Assembly: GCF_004343605.1 (NCBI RefSeq)
Contig: NZ_POSF01000002.1
Location: 62,001 to 126,000, forward strand
DNA length: 64,000 bases
Origin: Dehalobacter sp. 12DCB1
GTDB lineage: Bacteria; Bacillota; Desulfitobacteriia; Desulfitobacteriales; Syntrophobotulaceae
Direction: 5' to 3'
The position numbers and the translations under genes are program-made. Of this stretch, positions 50,141-58,964 are shown piece by piece. The first letter of the stretch is position 1. Each line of letters begins with the position of its first letter. Under the pieces are notes generated by a model. It was given only the letters and a program-made list of their open reading frames with translations, ran no database searches and was not told where the DNA came from.

Positions 50141-50169
50141 TTGATTCCTTGTCGAAAGAGCGATATAAT
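50141..50169 (+). promoter_or_regulatory. Sigma-A promoter of the cobamide operon
   Basis: TTGATT (50141-50146), 17-nt spacer, TATAAT (50164-50169), about 30 nt before the riboswitch aptamer. Confidence 0.7.
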
Positions 50170-50196
50170 GAATCAGGATTAAAACTGAATAGGCAG

Positions 50197-50363
50197 AACA
50201 GGTGTTGAATGAAGCTGATAAGCGTATCATTCAATGAATAAGGAAAGTCGGGTAGAAGCCCGCGCGGTCACGCCGCTGTGAAAGTGGAGTTCTTCAGGTA
50301 TACCACTGGGAAACTGGGAAGGTCTGAAGATCGATGATGCTTAAGCCAGAAGACCTACCTGTT
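50197..50363 (+). promoter_or_regulatory. Cobalamin riboswitch aptamer
   Basis: Closing stem AACAGGT (50197-50203)/ACCTGTT (50357-50363). Inside lie the conserved core GAAGCCCGCGCGGTCACGCCGCTGTGAAAGTG-like segment (about 50255-50287) and the B12-box-like GCCAGAAGACCTACC (50345-50359). Between the aptamer and the terminator, GAGAGG (50396-50401) can pair with the terminator's 5' strand CCTCTC and act as antiterminator. In this class the bound coenzyme turns the downstream genes off. Confidence 0.93.
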
Positions 50364-50447
50364 TTAGTGTCTCACCATATACTCTACGAGTGATAGAGAG
50401 GGGGATGTATGTGCAAGACTACCGAGGAAAACTTCCTAGCATATGAG

Positions 50448-50478
50448 CCTCTCGACGTAAGATGTTGAGAGGTTTTTT
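50448..50478 (+). terminator. Riboswitch expression-platform terminator
   Basis: CCTCTCGAC...GTTGAGAGG stem with loop GTAAGAT-like region, then TTTTTT. It ends 30 nt before cbiM. Confidence 0.85.
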
Positions 50479-50508
50479 GTTTCATATCTTATATAGGAGA
50501 GTTTGACG

Positions 50509-51249
50509 ATGATAAATAAAAAGATTTGGATAATGGGTCTCGTACTTATGTTTATGTTCTTGCCCCAGCAGACATATGCCATGCATATCATGGAGGGCTT
50601 CCTTCCTGCGGGTTGGTGTATTACTTGGGGTGCTTTGGCAATACCTTTTGTTCTGGCTGGTTTTTTTTCTATCAGAAGAACTGTTGGAGAGCATCCCAAA
50701 ACATTAATGCTTTTGGCGATGGCAGGTGCCTTTGCTTTTGTTTTGTCTTCCCTGAAGATTCCTTCCGTTACAGGAAGCAGTTCGCATCCTACAGGGGTTG
50801 GTTTTGGCGCTATCTTGTTCGGACCGACCGCAATGGCCGTAATTGGCTTGATCATACTGCTGTTTCAGGCTGTCTTACTGGCCCATGGCGGATTGACAAC
50901 ATTGGGGGCAAATACTTTTTCGATGGGCATTGTGGGGCCGCTGGTAGCTTTTGCTACATACAAAATGGTGAAGAAAGCAAATGGACCGCAGTGGCTTGCT
51001 GTGTTTCTCGCTGCCGCACTTGGGGATTTATTGACTTACGTCACGACATCGGTGCAGCTTGCACTGGCGTTTCCAGCTGAAACAGGCGGCGTTATGGCAT
51101 CACTTACCAAGTTTCTAGGTATTTTTGCCTTAACGCAAGTACCATTGGCGATCAGTGAAGGTATTTTGACTGTGCTGATATTTAAGGCGATTTCATCCTA
51201 TGCAGGGGATGAGCTTAAAGACTTAAAAATACTTTCAAAGGAGGTCTGA
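50509..51249 (+). CDS. cbiM: Cobalt ECF transporter substrate-binding protein CbiM
   Basis: S-component of the CbiMNQO cobalt importer. About 246 residues: a cleavable signal (residues 1-24, ending TYA), then the mature [10 protein letters not shown] terminus whose free amine and His bind Co(II) in the family, and six or so membrane helices. ATG 50509 is 8 nt after AGGAGA; an in-frame TTG at 50503 is closer to the ribosome site. First gene under the cobalamin riboswitch. Confidence 0.96.
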   Translation: MINKKIWIMGLVLMFMFLPQQTYAMHIMEGFLPAGWCITWGALAIPFVLAGFFSIRRTVGEHPKTLMLLAMAGAFAFVLSSLKIPSVTGSSSHPTGVGFGAILFGPTAMAVIGLIILLFQAVLLAHGGLTTLGANTFSMGIVGPLVAFATYKMVKKANGPQWLAVFLAAALGDLLTYVTTSVQLALAFPAETGGVMASLTKFLGIFALTQVPLAISEGILTVLIFKAISSYAGDELKDLKILSKEV

Positions 51250-51251
51250 AA

Positions 51252-51593
51252 GTGTCTGTAGAAACGATGAAACCGAAGAATAAAAATCGGGTTATCATCA
51301 CAAATATTATTTTAATTACGATTGTCATAGCGCTTGCCGTTATACCCCTCATTGTGCAAAAAAATGCGGAGTTTGCTGGGGCTGACAGCCAAGCTGAACA
51401 AGCTATAGCAGAACTTAACGGGAATTACCAGGCCTGGTTCTCACCAATTTGGGAGCCGCCTAGCGGAGAAATTGAAAGCTTGTTGTTTGCGCTTCAGGCA
51501 GCTGTCGGAGCAGGTGTTTTGGGCTACGGGTTAGGTTATCTGCGGGGTCGTAAGAAAAAGGAAGAATCGGTAAACAATGATTTACATCGATAA
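51252..51593 (+). CDS. cbiN: Cobalt transport protein CbiN
   Basis: 113-residue partner of CbiM with two membrane helices (about 15-35 and 82-102) and an extracellular loop containing WFSPIWEPPSGEIESLLFALQAA, the CbiN signature. GTG at 51252, 2 nt after cbiM; GGAGG is inside the cbiM 3' end. Overlaps cbiQ by 17 nt. Confidence 0.95.
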   Translation: MSVETMKPKNKNRVIITNIILITIVIALAVIPLIVQKNAEFAGADSQAEQAIAELNGNYQAWFSPIWEPPSGEIESLLFALQAAVGAGVLGYGLGYLRGRKKKEESVNNDLHR

Positions 51594-52367
51594 ATACGCT
51601 TATTTATCCAGGCTTAAACAAACGAATCCATTGAAAAAGCTAGTCTTAGCCGTTTTGGTTTTGGGGGTCTGTCTCTGGGCTGATTCCGTTGCGGTGTCAA
51701 TCTTGACGCTCCTGATCATGGGCTGGTATACCGTTTGCAAAGGCGGTACACCTGTTAGAATTTTTATTAGACTTATGCTTGTCCCACTTTCCTTTTTAGT
51801 GATCGGCGTTTTAACCATTGCGGTCAATGTTTCAGGGGACAAAGATGTTTTTGTATTCTCTGTATATGCATTTGGCATGTATATCGGGGTGTCGCAGTCC
51901 GGTATTTTAAGTGCGGCAAATCTGTTTTTAAAGCGCTTGGCGCGGTTTCCTGTCTGTATTATTTATCGCTGAGTACACCAATGGTAGACCTGTTGGCAGT
52001 TCTTCGGAAGCTTAAAGTTCCAAGACTGATGGTTGAATTGATGGGACTGATCTACCGGTTTATTTTTGTATTTTTAGAAATGGCAGACACCATGTTTACG
52101 GCGCAGAATTCTCGCTTGGGCTATGCGGGGCTTTCCTCCGGATACCGTTCATTGGCGGCTCTGGCTTCGTCACTTTTTATCCGGTCTTATCAGAGGGCGG
52201 ATGAACTGTATATTGCGCTTGAAGCCAGGGGATATGACGGTGAGCTCAGTGTGATCCATGAGCAGGCGGAGACCCATTGGACAGAATATATTCCGATTAT
52301 GCTGATTAACCTATTCCTGATTGCAGTTGCGCTGTTTTCCAAACAATGGACAGGAGGCTTGCTATAA
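51577..52367 (+). CDS. cbiQ: Cobalt ECF transporter transmembrane protein CbiQ, split by a -1 frameshift
   Basis: T-component coupling CbiM to the ATPase. Two overlapping frames together make about 263 residues, normal for CbiQ. Frame one (51577-51972) starts MIYIDKYAYLSRL and, if not shifted, runs into a TGA at 51970. Homology to the family continues in the -1 frame from 51933 (ALGAVSCLYYLSLSTPMVDLL) to the TAA at 52365. The switch sits exactly on T-TTA-AAG (51927-51933), a canonical -1 slippery heptamer, with a tiny GCGC-TTG-GCGC hairpin just after it. The change may be programmed frameshifting, a disabling single-base deletion, or a sequencing error. The coupling motif EARGYDG of the family is intact in the second part. 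Confidence 0.8.
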
Positions 52368-53245
52368 TGGCCGAAAATGGCTTGATTGAAAATGTGGAGG
52401 CTAAAAATATCTTGGAAGTCAGAAATCTCCACTACATCTACAGTGATGGAACCCAGGCCTTAAAGGCCCTGTCACTTGGGATTAAACAGGGGAAAACGAC
52501 AGCAGTCCTCGGAAGCAACGGTGCTGGAAAATCAACGTTGCTGCTTTCCTTTAACGGCATCAATAAGCCTTCAGGCGGCGAAGTCCTATTCAAGGGCCTG
52601 CCGCTGGATTATTCAGTAAAAGGTCTCAAACAGCTTCGAAAATCTGTTGGCATTGTTTTTCAGGATCCGGATAAGCAGTTGTTTTCAGCCAGTGTCTATC
52701 AGGATATCTCCTTTGGAGCGATGAATCTAAAGCTGCCTGAGGAGGAAGTCCGCAGAAGGGTGGATCTAGCCATGAAGAGAACCGGGATATCCCACCTGAA
52801 AGACAAGCCTACACACAGCCTCAGTTTTGGCCAGAAAAAACGTGCAGCCATTGCCGGCGTTCTGGTGATGGAGCCGGAAGTGCTTATTTTGGATGAACCG
52901 ACTGCAGGGCTTGACCCACTCGGAGTCAGCGAGCTAATGAAGCTGCTCAGAAAACTGCAAATTGAGCTGAATTTGTCCGTTGTGATCTCAACGCATGACA
53001 TTGATATTGTCCCGCTTTACTGCGATTATGCGTATGTAATCGATGACGGCAGGCTTGTAATGGAAGGTACGCCTCAGGAAGTGTTTTCGCATCCGGAGGA
53101 AATCAGAAGGATTAATCTCAGACTCCCAAGAATTGGGCATCTTATGGAAATCTTGCACGATAAAGATGGCTTTGAATTTGCCCAGCCTGCCAATACCATA
53201 TCTGAGGCCAGAAAAGCTTTAATTAACTGGAAAGATACAAACTGA
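52367..53245 (+). CDS. cbiO: Cobalt ECF transporter ATPase CbiO
   Basis: ABC ATPase powering cobalt uptake. 292 residues, with Walker A GSNGAGKST, Q-loop FQDPDKQLF, signature LSFGQKKRAA, Walker B LILDEPTAGLD and switch His in STHD. ATG at 52367 overlaps the cbiQ stop (TAATG) with GGAGG 11 nt upstream, so translation is coupled to the second cbiQ frame. An intact cbiO argues that the transporter was functional recently. Confidence 0.95.
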   Translation: MAENGLIENVEAKNILEVRNLHYIYSDGTQALKALSLGIKQGKTTAVLGSNGAGKSTLLLSFNGINKPSGGEVLFKGLPLDYSVKGLKQLRKSVGIVFQDPDKQLFSASVYQDISFGAMNLKLPEEEVRRRVDLAMKRTGISHLKDKPTHSLSFGQKKRAAIAGVLVMEPEVLILDEPTAGLDPLGVSELMKLLRKLQIELNLSVVISTHDIDIVPLYCDYAYVIDDGRLVMEGTPQEVFSHPEEIRRINLRLPRIGHLMEILHDKDGFEFAQPANTISEARKALINWKDTN

Positions 53246-53261
53246 TTGAAGGAATATAAAA

Positions 53262-54461
53262 ATGATGAATCATGACATCCACCATCTAAACGTTGAACAA
53301 AACAGTCCACAAAACAGTCAATCCGGTGAACTCTTTATCATCAAACAGAATAAAAGACTGAGATGCGGCTTTACTACGGGATCCTGTGCGGCTGCTGCTG
53401 CCAAGGCTGGGGCGGTAATGCTGCTCTCGGGAGACCTGTGCACACAAATAGCCATTGCGACACCGAAAGGGATACCGGTTACGATGCAGGTGCTGGAAGT
53501 TCGGAGAGACATGAACCAGGTGACGTGTGCTGTAAAAAAGGACAGCGGCGATGACCCGGATGTGACTAACGGCATCCTTATTTTTGCGACGGTCACCAGA
53601 GCGAACCATAATAATATTCAGGTTGATGGCGGCCAGGGCGTCGGCAGAATCACTAAGCCCGGGCTTGCCTGTTCTATAGGAGAACCGGCCATCAATCCTG
53701 TTCCCAGAAGTATGATTATGTCGGAAGTGGCGAAAGTCTGTGCCGAGTACGGTTATGAGGGAGGCCTGGAAATTACGATATCAGTTCCGGAAGGGGAGGC
53801 CATTGCCAGAAGAACCTTTAACCCACGGCTGGGCATTGTTGGCGGAATCTCTATTCTGGGAACAATAGGAATTGTCGAGCCGATGAGCGAAAAGGCCCTG
53901 ATCGATACGATTCGACTGGAGATGAATCAGCAGAAAGAAAAGGGCTGCAGAGATCTGTTGGTCTGCCCTGGAAATTACGGTGAAACTTTTGCCCGCAGTA
54001 CGCTGGGGCTGGAGAGTTCTCTGATTCACTGCAGCAATTATATCGGTGAAATGCTGGATTTTACCTTGGAATTAGGCTTTGACGGCCTGCTGCTGATTGG
54101 ACATGCCGGAAAATTGGTCAAGCTGGCAGCGGGCATTATGAATACCCACTCCCGCTATGCGGACTGCCGCATGGAAGTTATCGCCGTACATGCTGCCTTA
54201 CACGGTGCCGGGAAGGAGATAGTCAAAGAAATTATGGCTAGCCTGACAGCACCGCAGGCCGTTACGGTATTAGACCGGCACGGGCTTAGAAACCAGGTAT
54301 TTGAGTCCATCATGTTAAAAATTGATGAATATGTGAATTACCGCCTGCAGAATAAGGTGAAAGCCGGTGTGATCCTGTATTCCAATGAACAGGGTATCCT
54401 GGGCAAAACACCGCAGGCGGATGAAATAGTCAATAAAATAAAAAGGATGAAGCCATCATGA
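53262..54461 (+). CDS. cbiD: Cobalt-precorrin-5B (C1)-methyltransferase CbiD
   Basis: Methylates C1 of the corrin ring in the oxygen-independent pathway. 399 residues, with RCGFTTGSCAAAAAKA near residue 30, a DDPDVTNG stretch and GHAGKLVKLAAGIMNTHS, all CbiD marks. A 30-residue N-terminal extension precedes the conserved start. The 3' end overlaps cbiL in ATGA fashion. Confidence 0.96.
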   Translation: MMNHDIHHLNVEQNSPQNSQSGELFIIKQNKRLRCGFTTGSCAAAAAKAGAVMLLSGDLCTQIAIATPKGIPVTMQVLEVRRDMNQVTCAVKKDSGDDPDVTNGILIFATVTRANHNNIQVDGGQGVGRITKPGLACSIGEPAINPVPRSMIMSEVAKVCAEYGYEGGLEITISVPEGEAIARRTFNPRLGIVGGISILGTIGIVEPMSEKALIDTIRLEMNQQKEKGCRDLLVCPGNYGETFARSTLGLESSLIHCSNYIGEMLDFTLELGFDGLLLIGHAGKLVKLAAGIMNTHSRYADCRMEVIAVHAALHGAGKEIVKEIMASLTAPQAVTVLDRHGLRNQVFESIMLKIDEYVNYRLQNKVKAGVILYSNEQGILGKTPQADEIVNKIKRMKPS

Positions 54462-55159
54462 AAGCAGCATTATACGGAATAGGCGTAGGTCCGGGAGACT
54501 TTGAACTGATGACCTTAAAGGCCGTCCGAATCATCAGCGAGGCAGATCTTATTGCTGTTCCGCGGACGGATGAAAAAGAAATGACCGCCTGGAATATTGC
54601 CAAGCAGGCTGTGGACCTCTCCACAAAAGAAATACTGGAACTTTACATGCCGATGACACGGGATGCCCAAATGCTGGAGCAAAGCCATCAGGAAGCAGCT
54701 GAACAGATCATCGACCAGCTCAAACAAAACAAATCTGTGGCTTTTCTTACGCTAGGGGATCCATCGATCTATTCCACATACATTTATCTGCATAACCGGG
54801 TTTTGGAAGCAGGCTATGATGCCCGGCTGATTCCGGGGGTCCCGTCCTTCTGTGCTGTAGCAGCAAGACTTAATGTGCCTCTCTGCGAGGGCGCCCAGCC
54901 GTTGCACATTATCCCCGCATCCTATGAAGGGTCCTTTGATTACCTGGACTGGGGCGGAACCAAGGTGCTGATGAAATCAGGAAGGGAATTTGGCAAGGTT
55001 AAGGAAGAGCTTATCAGCAAAGATCTGGTTAAGCATACCCAGATGGTGGAATGCTGCGGGATGCCGTCAGAGAGAGTTATAAAAGATATCAGTGTAGCCG
55101 AGGGGAAAGCAAGCTATTTTTCCACGATCATTGTGAAAGAAAAGGAGATTGTCAGATGA
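54458..55159 (+). CDS. cbiL: Cobalt-factor II C20-methyltransferase CbiL
   Basis: SAM-dependent tetrapyrrole methyltransferase adding the C20 methyl. 233 residues, with the family GIGVGPGDFELMTLKA start, the LGDPSIYSTY substrate loop and PGVPSFCA. Length and specificity motifs fit CbiL/CobI. Overlaps cbiD and cbiF by 4 nt each. Confidence 0.93.
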   Translation: MKAALYGIGVGPGDFELMTLKAVRIISEADLIAVPRTDEKEMTAWNIAKQAVDLSTKEILELYMPMTRDAQMLEQSHQEAAEQIIDQLKQNKSVAFLTLGDPSIYSTYIYLHNRVLEAGYDARLIPGVPSFCAVAARLNVPLCEGAQPLHIIPASYEGSFDYLDWGGTKVLMKSGREFGKVKEELISKDLVKHTQMVECCGMPSERVIKDISVAEGKASYFSTIIVKEKEIVR

Positions 55160-55941
55160 TTTATTTTATTGGGGCCGGTCCGGGCGCGGTAGATTTAATC
55201 ACGGTTCGCGGAAAGACGCTTTTGGAACAGGCCGATGTTGTGATTTATGCAGGCTCGCTGGTCAACCCGGAGCTATTGAATGTTACGAAGAAGGAATGCA
55301 CCGTTTACGACAGTGCCGGGATGACACTGGAAGAGGTGCTTGCTGTGATGGTTCCTGCCACCCGGGCAGGTAAACTGGTCGTGCGTCTGCATACCGGCGA
55401 TCCAAGCATTTACGGAGCGATCCGTGAGCAGATGGATCTGCTTGATGCCGAGGGCCTGTATTACGAAGTCGTACCTGGAGTCAGCTCGTTTTTCGGAGCT
55501 GCTGCCTCCTTGAAGAAGGAGTATACATTGCCGGATATCAGCCAAACTGTAATTATTACCCGCATGGAAGGAAGAACCCCGGTACCGCCTAAGGAAGACA
55601 TTGCTCTCCTGGCGTCGCATCAGGCGACCATGGCAATTTTCTTAAGTACAGGGATGCTGGAGAACTTAAGTGCCAAGCTTATGGAAGGCGGTTACGCCGC
55701 TGACACTCCGGCAGCGATTGTTTATAAGGCAACCTGGCCGGATGAGAAGCAGTTCCGCTGTACGGTAGGGACATTGGCGAGGACAGCTAAAGAGAACCAT
55801 ATCACCAAAACGGCCTTGATTCTAGTGGGCAGATTTTTGGGAAACGACTTCGAAAGATCTAAACTTTACGATCCGGCATTTACGCATGAATTTCGGGAAG
55901 GAATCGATCCACTGCCTTCTTGGACTGAGGATTTGAAATGA
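55156..55941 (+). CDS. cbiF: Cobalt-precorrin-4 C11-methyltransferase CbiF
   Basis: SAM-dependent methyltransferase at C11. 261 residues, with FIGAGPGAVDLITVRG at the N terminus, the VIYAGSLVNPELL stretch, HTGDPSIYGA and PGVSSFFGAAA. ATG at 55156 lies in the ATGA overlap with cbiL. A longer in-frame reading from 55051 would overlap cbiL and lacks family similarity. Confidence 0.95.
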   Translation: MIYFIGAGPGAVDLITVRGKTLLEQADVVIYAGSLVNPELLNVTKKECTVYDSAGMTLEEVLAVMVPATRAGKLVVRLHTGDPSIYGAIREQMDLLDAEGLYYEVVPGVSSFFGAAASLKKEYTLPDISQTVIITRMEGRTPVPPKEDIALLASHQATMAIFLSTGMLENLSAKLMEGGYAADTPAAIVYKATWPDEKQFRCTVGTLARTAKENHITKTALILVGRFLGNDFERSKLYDPAFTHEFREGIDPLPSWTEDLK

Positions 55942-56996
55942 AGATAAGCATCCTGGCTTTTACCGCCAATGGAGTCGCTCTCAGCCTGAAAATAAAAGAG
56001 CTGTTGGATGCTCAAGGTAATCATACGGCTTGCTATCAGCCGGAAAAACTTACCGGGGCCGTCAATACAGCCGGCATGGCAGAACCCATTGCTCCGGATT
56101 TAAAGGTGTTTACAGGCAGACAGTTTGCAGAAAAAGACGCGCTAATTTTTGTTGGGGCCTGCGGGATTGCCGTCAGGGCAATCTCCTCCTTTGTTCAGGA
56201 CAAGACGAAAGATCCGGCCGTTTTGTGTATTGACGAAAAGGGACGGTTCGTTATACCGCTCCTCTCCGGCCACATCGGCGGCGCCAACATGCTGGCGGAC
56301 AGGATATCCGAAGCGCTAAACGCAATCCCTGTGATAACGACTGCAACGGATATAAACAGGCTTTTTTCGGTCGATGAATGGGCAGCTTTCCATGACGCCT
56401 GGATTTCGGATCTGAAAGTAGCGAAAGAAATTTCGGCACGACTATTGGCAGAAAAGCCGGTCGGGTTTTATAGCGAGCTGGACATAGAAGGAGAGATGCC
56501 GCGTTTATTGGAGAAGAATGAAAACAGCATGGGTATTGGCATTTGTGTTTCTCTGAATGACAAATTAAAACCCTATCCCATAACGCTGAATATCGTTCCC
56601 CGGACGGTGTATCTCGGAATTGGCTGCCGAAGGGGTACGCCGCTGCAGCGTATTGAGGATCTTGTCCTTGAGCAGTTGAGCAGGAACAACATCAGCTTTC
56701 AGGCCATTGCGGGCATTGCCAGTATTGACCTCAAAACAAAAGAACAGGGGCTGCTTGATTTTGCCGCAAAAAATAATCTGCCACTGCATTTTTTTAGTTC
56801 AGATGAACTTCTTTCCGTACCAGGCAAGTATACAGAATCGGAATTTGTAAGTAGTATTACCGGTGTCGGCAATGTCTGTGAGCGGGCGGCCTTAATGGTA
56901 AGCGCAGGCGGAGGGCTGATTAGCCGAAAAGTATCCGGGAATGGGGTAACAATAGCTCTTGCTCAGAAGGAATGGAGGGTTAGCTTTGAATATTAG
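55938..56996 (+). CDS. cbiG: Cobalt-precorrin-5A hydrolase CbiG
   Basis: Opens the delta-lactone ring, releasing acetaldehyde (C2 fragment), in anaerobic corrin synthesis. 352 residues: an N-terminal CbiG domain (FVGACGIAVRAISSF, PLLSGHIGGAN), a middle region, and a C-terminal CbiG_C domain (YLGIGCRRGTPLQRI, ITGVGNVCERAAL). Overlaps cbiF by 4 nt and hemA by about 11 nt. Confidence 0.95.
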   Translation: MKISILAFTANGVALSLKIKELLDAQGNHTACYQPEKLTGAVNTAGMAEPIAPDLKVFTGRQFAEKDALIFVGACGIAVRAISSFVQDKTKDPAVLCIDEKGRFVIPLLSGHIGGANMLADRISEALNAIPVITTATDINRLFSVDEWAAFHDAWISDLKVAKEISARLLAEKPVGFYSELDIEGEMPRLLEKNENSMGIGICVSLNDKLKPYPITLNIVPRTVYLGIGCRRGTPLQRIEDLVLEQLSRNNISFQAIAGIASIDLKTKEQGLLDFAAKNNLPLHFFSSDELLSVPGKYTESEFVSSITGVGNVCERAALMVSAGGGLISRKVSGNGVTIALAQKEWRVSFEY

Positions 56997-58227
56997 AATG
57001 ATCGGGATCGATCATGAAAAAGCATCATTAAAGGAACGCGAAATGTTTGCCTTTACACCGATTCAAAGCAGACAGGCCATGGAAGCTGCTGTAAATAATT
57101 ATGGTGTGGAAGGCGCAGTAATTATATCCACCTGCAACCGTACGGAGCTATGGGTCAGCGAAAATGAAGGATCTCTAGTTAATTTGAAAGAAATTCTCTA
57201 CGGTCTGAAGCGAATTGAGAAGGAAGACAGGGATAAATATGAGCGCTTATTTGTTATCCGGCAGTCCCGTGAGGCCTTTGTTCACCTCTTTCAAACTGCC
57301 TGCGGATTGAAGTCTCAGATTTGGGGAGAAAGCCAAATTTTATCCCAAATTAAAAAAGCCATTGAAGAGGCCAGAGAGACAGGTACTGCTGACCTTTATC
57401 TGGAAAAACTTTTTCAGATGGCCATAACCTCGGCGAAGAAAGTAAAAACACAGATTCAGCTGACGACGACGGACGTATCGGTAGCAACGAAAGCTCTGGA
57501 GCGGATCCAGGAAGTCTTTCCTGACTTGGGGGAAAAGCGGTGTCTGGTCATTGGCAACGGCGAGATGGGAAAGATTGTAGCCGCACAGCTTGCAGATTGT
57601 GGGGCGGAGGTTTTGATCACCTTAAGACAGCGTAAACACGGAGCTTATTTATTGCCGAAACAATGTACGGGCGTGGATTACGAAAAACGCCATACGGTGC
57701 TAGCCGACATGGATGTAGTGGTAAGCGTGACGTCCAGCCCACATTATACGATTAAAGCTGATGCCTTAATTTCAGCTCTGGCGCAGAATCATAGGCCAAG
57801 AATCTTTTGTGATCTGGCAGTACCGAGGGATATCGAACCGAAAGTCGGAGATATGGAGAATATTACATTACTGGATATGGACAATTTGGGTCTAGGGAAG
57901 GCAGAGCTCAGAAACCAGAATGCTTTAGCAGCGGCTTATGAAATTATTGATGAACATATCGACAAATTTATAGAATCATTTGAAATCCGCAGTTATCTGC
58001 CGCTACTGCAAAGCATATCCAATTCAACATCGGAAAGGATATGCCGGAATTTGCAAAAAGATCTTGCGTACCTGAATTTAAGCGACCAAGACAAAGCATT
58101 CTTTGAAAACAGGCTGGCGCAAGTGGCAGAAAAGGCAGTAAGTTCGGTGCTGTTTGGGTTTAGGGACAGTATTGACCGGGATCTGTGGGATGAATGTTTT
58201 ACAAATTTAGAGAAAGTAGTTAGGTAA
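56986..58227 (+). CDS. hemA: Glutamyl-tRNA reductase
   Basis: NADPH-dependent reduction of Glu-tRNA-Glu to glutamate 1-semialdehyde, first committed step of C5 tetrapyrrole synthesis. 413 residues: catalytic domain with Cys in STCNRTE (near residue 48), NADP domain (VIGNGEMGKIVA) and a C-terminal dimerisation domain. TTG at 56986 is chosen for GGAGGG 6 nt upstream; ATG 56998 is possible. Placed inside the cbi operon, so precursor flow is under the riboswitch. Confidence 0.95.
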   Translation: MNIRMIGIDHEKASLKEREMFAFTPIQSRQAMEAAVNNYGVEGAVIISTCNRTELWVSENEGSLVNLKEILYGLKRIEKEDRDKYERLFVIRQSREAFVHLFQTACGLKSQIWGESQILSQIKKAIEEARETGTADLYLEKLFQMAITSAKKVKTQIQLTTTDVSVATKALERIQEVFPDLGEKRCLVIGNGEMGKIVAAQLADCGAEVLITLRQRKHGAYLLPKQCTGVDYEKRHTVLADMDVVVSVTSSPHYTIKADALISALAQNHRPRIFCDLAVPRDIEPKVGDMENITLLDMDNLGLGKAELRNQNALAAAYEIIDEHIDKFIESFEIRSYLPLLQSISNSTSERICRNLQKDLAYLNLSDQDKAFFENRLAQVAEKAVSSVLFGFRDSIDRDLWDECFTNLEKVVR

Positions 58228-58235
58228 GAAGGGCA

Positions 58236-58964
58236 ATGAAAATATATGTCGTGGGATTAGGACCGGGCGGACCGGAGCAAATGACAAACCGTGCGCAGGA
58301 AGCACTTAGAAAAAGTGATATTTTAGTCGGATATACGCTTTATATCGATTTAATCAAGGATCAGTTTCCAGATAAAAAGTTAATTGCTACGCCGATGAAG
58401 AAAGAGGTGGATCGCTGCAGGACCGCGGTTGAAAAGGCGCTGGAAGGTGCAACGGTTGCTGTGGTCTCGAGCGGGGATGCCGGGGTCTATGGCATGGCAG
58501 GAATTGTGCTGGAGCTTGCAGAGCCGTATCCTTTCCTCGAGGTCGAAGTAATACCAGGAATCACAGCGGCCTGCAGCGGTGCAGCTGTTCTCGGAGCGCC
58601 GCTCATTCATGACTTTGCAGTCATCAGCCTCAGTGATCTATTAACGCCGTGGGAGAAGATCGAAGCCAGGCTTGCAGCGGCAGCCCAGGGAGATTTTGTC
58701 ATTGTACTATACAACCCATCGAGTATCAAAAGGCACGATTATTTGAAAAAGGCTTGCGATATTGTGATGCGCCATCAGAATGCTAACCTGCCGTCCGGTA
58801 TTGTCCGCAGCATCGGCAGAGAGGGCGAGAATTATGAAATTGTCTCCAGCCTGACTGAATTGAGAGAGAAGAAAGTTGATATGTTTACGACTGTCATTAT
58901 CGGGAATTCACAGACAAGGGTAATCAACAACAAACTGGTCACACCGAGAGGATATAGGAAATGA
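58236..58964 (+). CDS. cobJ: Cobalt-precorrin-3 (precorrin-3B) C17-methyltransferase CobJ/CbiH
   Basis: Methylates C17 and drives ring contraction. 242 residues with VVGLGPGGPEQMT, SGDAGVYGMAG, PGITAACSGAAVLGAPL and YNPSSIKRHDY, all complete. Normal length is notable if the host is a Dehalobacter relative, since a truncated cbiH is known in D. restrictus. ATG at 58236, 8 nt after hemA. Confidence 0.95.
   Translation: MKIYVVGLGPGGPEQMTNRAQEALRKSDILVGYTLYIDLIKDQFPDKKLIATPMKKEVDRCRTAVEKALEGATVAVVSSGDAGVYGMAGIVLELAEPYPFLEVEVIPGITAACSGAAVLGAPLIHDFAVISLSDLLTPWEKIEARLAAAAQGDFVIVLYNPSSIKRHDYLKKACDIVMRHQNANLPSGIVRSIGREGENYEIVSSLTELREKKVDMFTTVIIGNSQTRVINNKLVTPRGYRK

Noticed and set aside
51981-52367. 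Second half of cbiQ as an independent gene
   Set aside because: It starts in the middle of the CbiQ fold, lacks a ribosome site at its ATG, and joins the first half exactly at a slippery heptamer.
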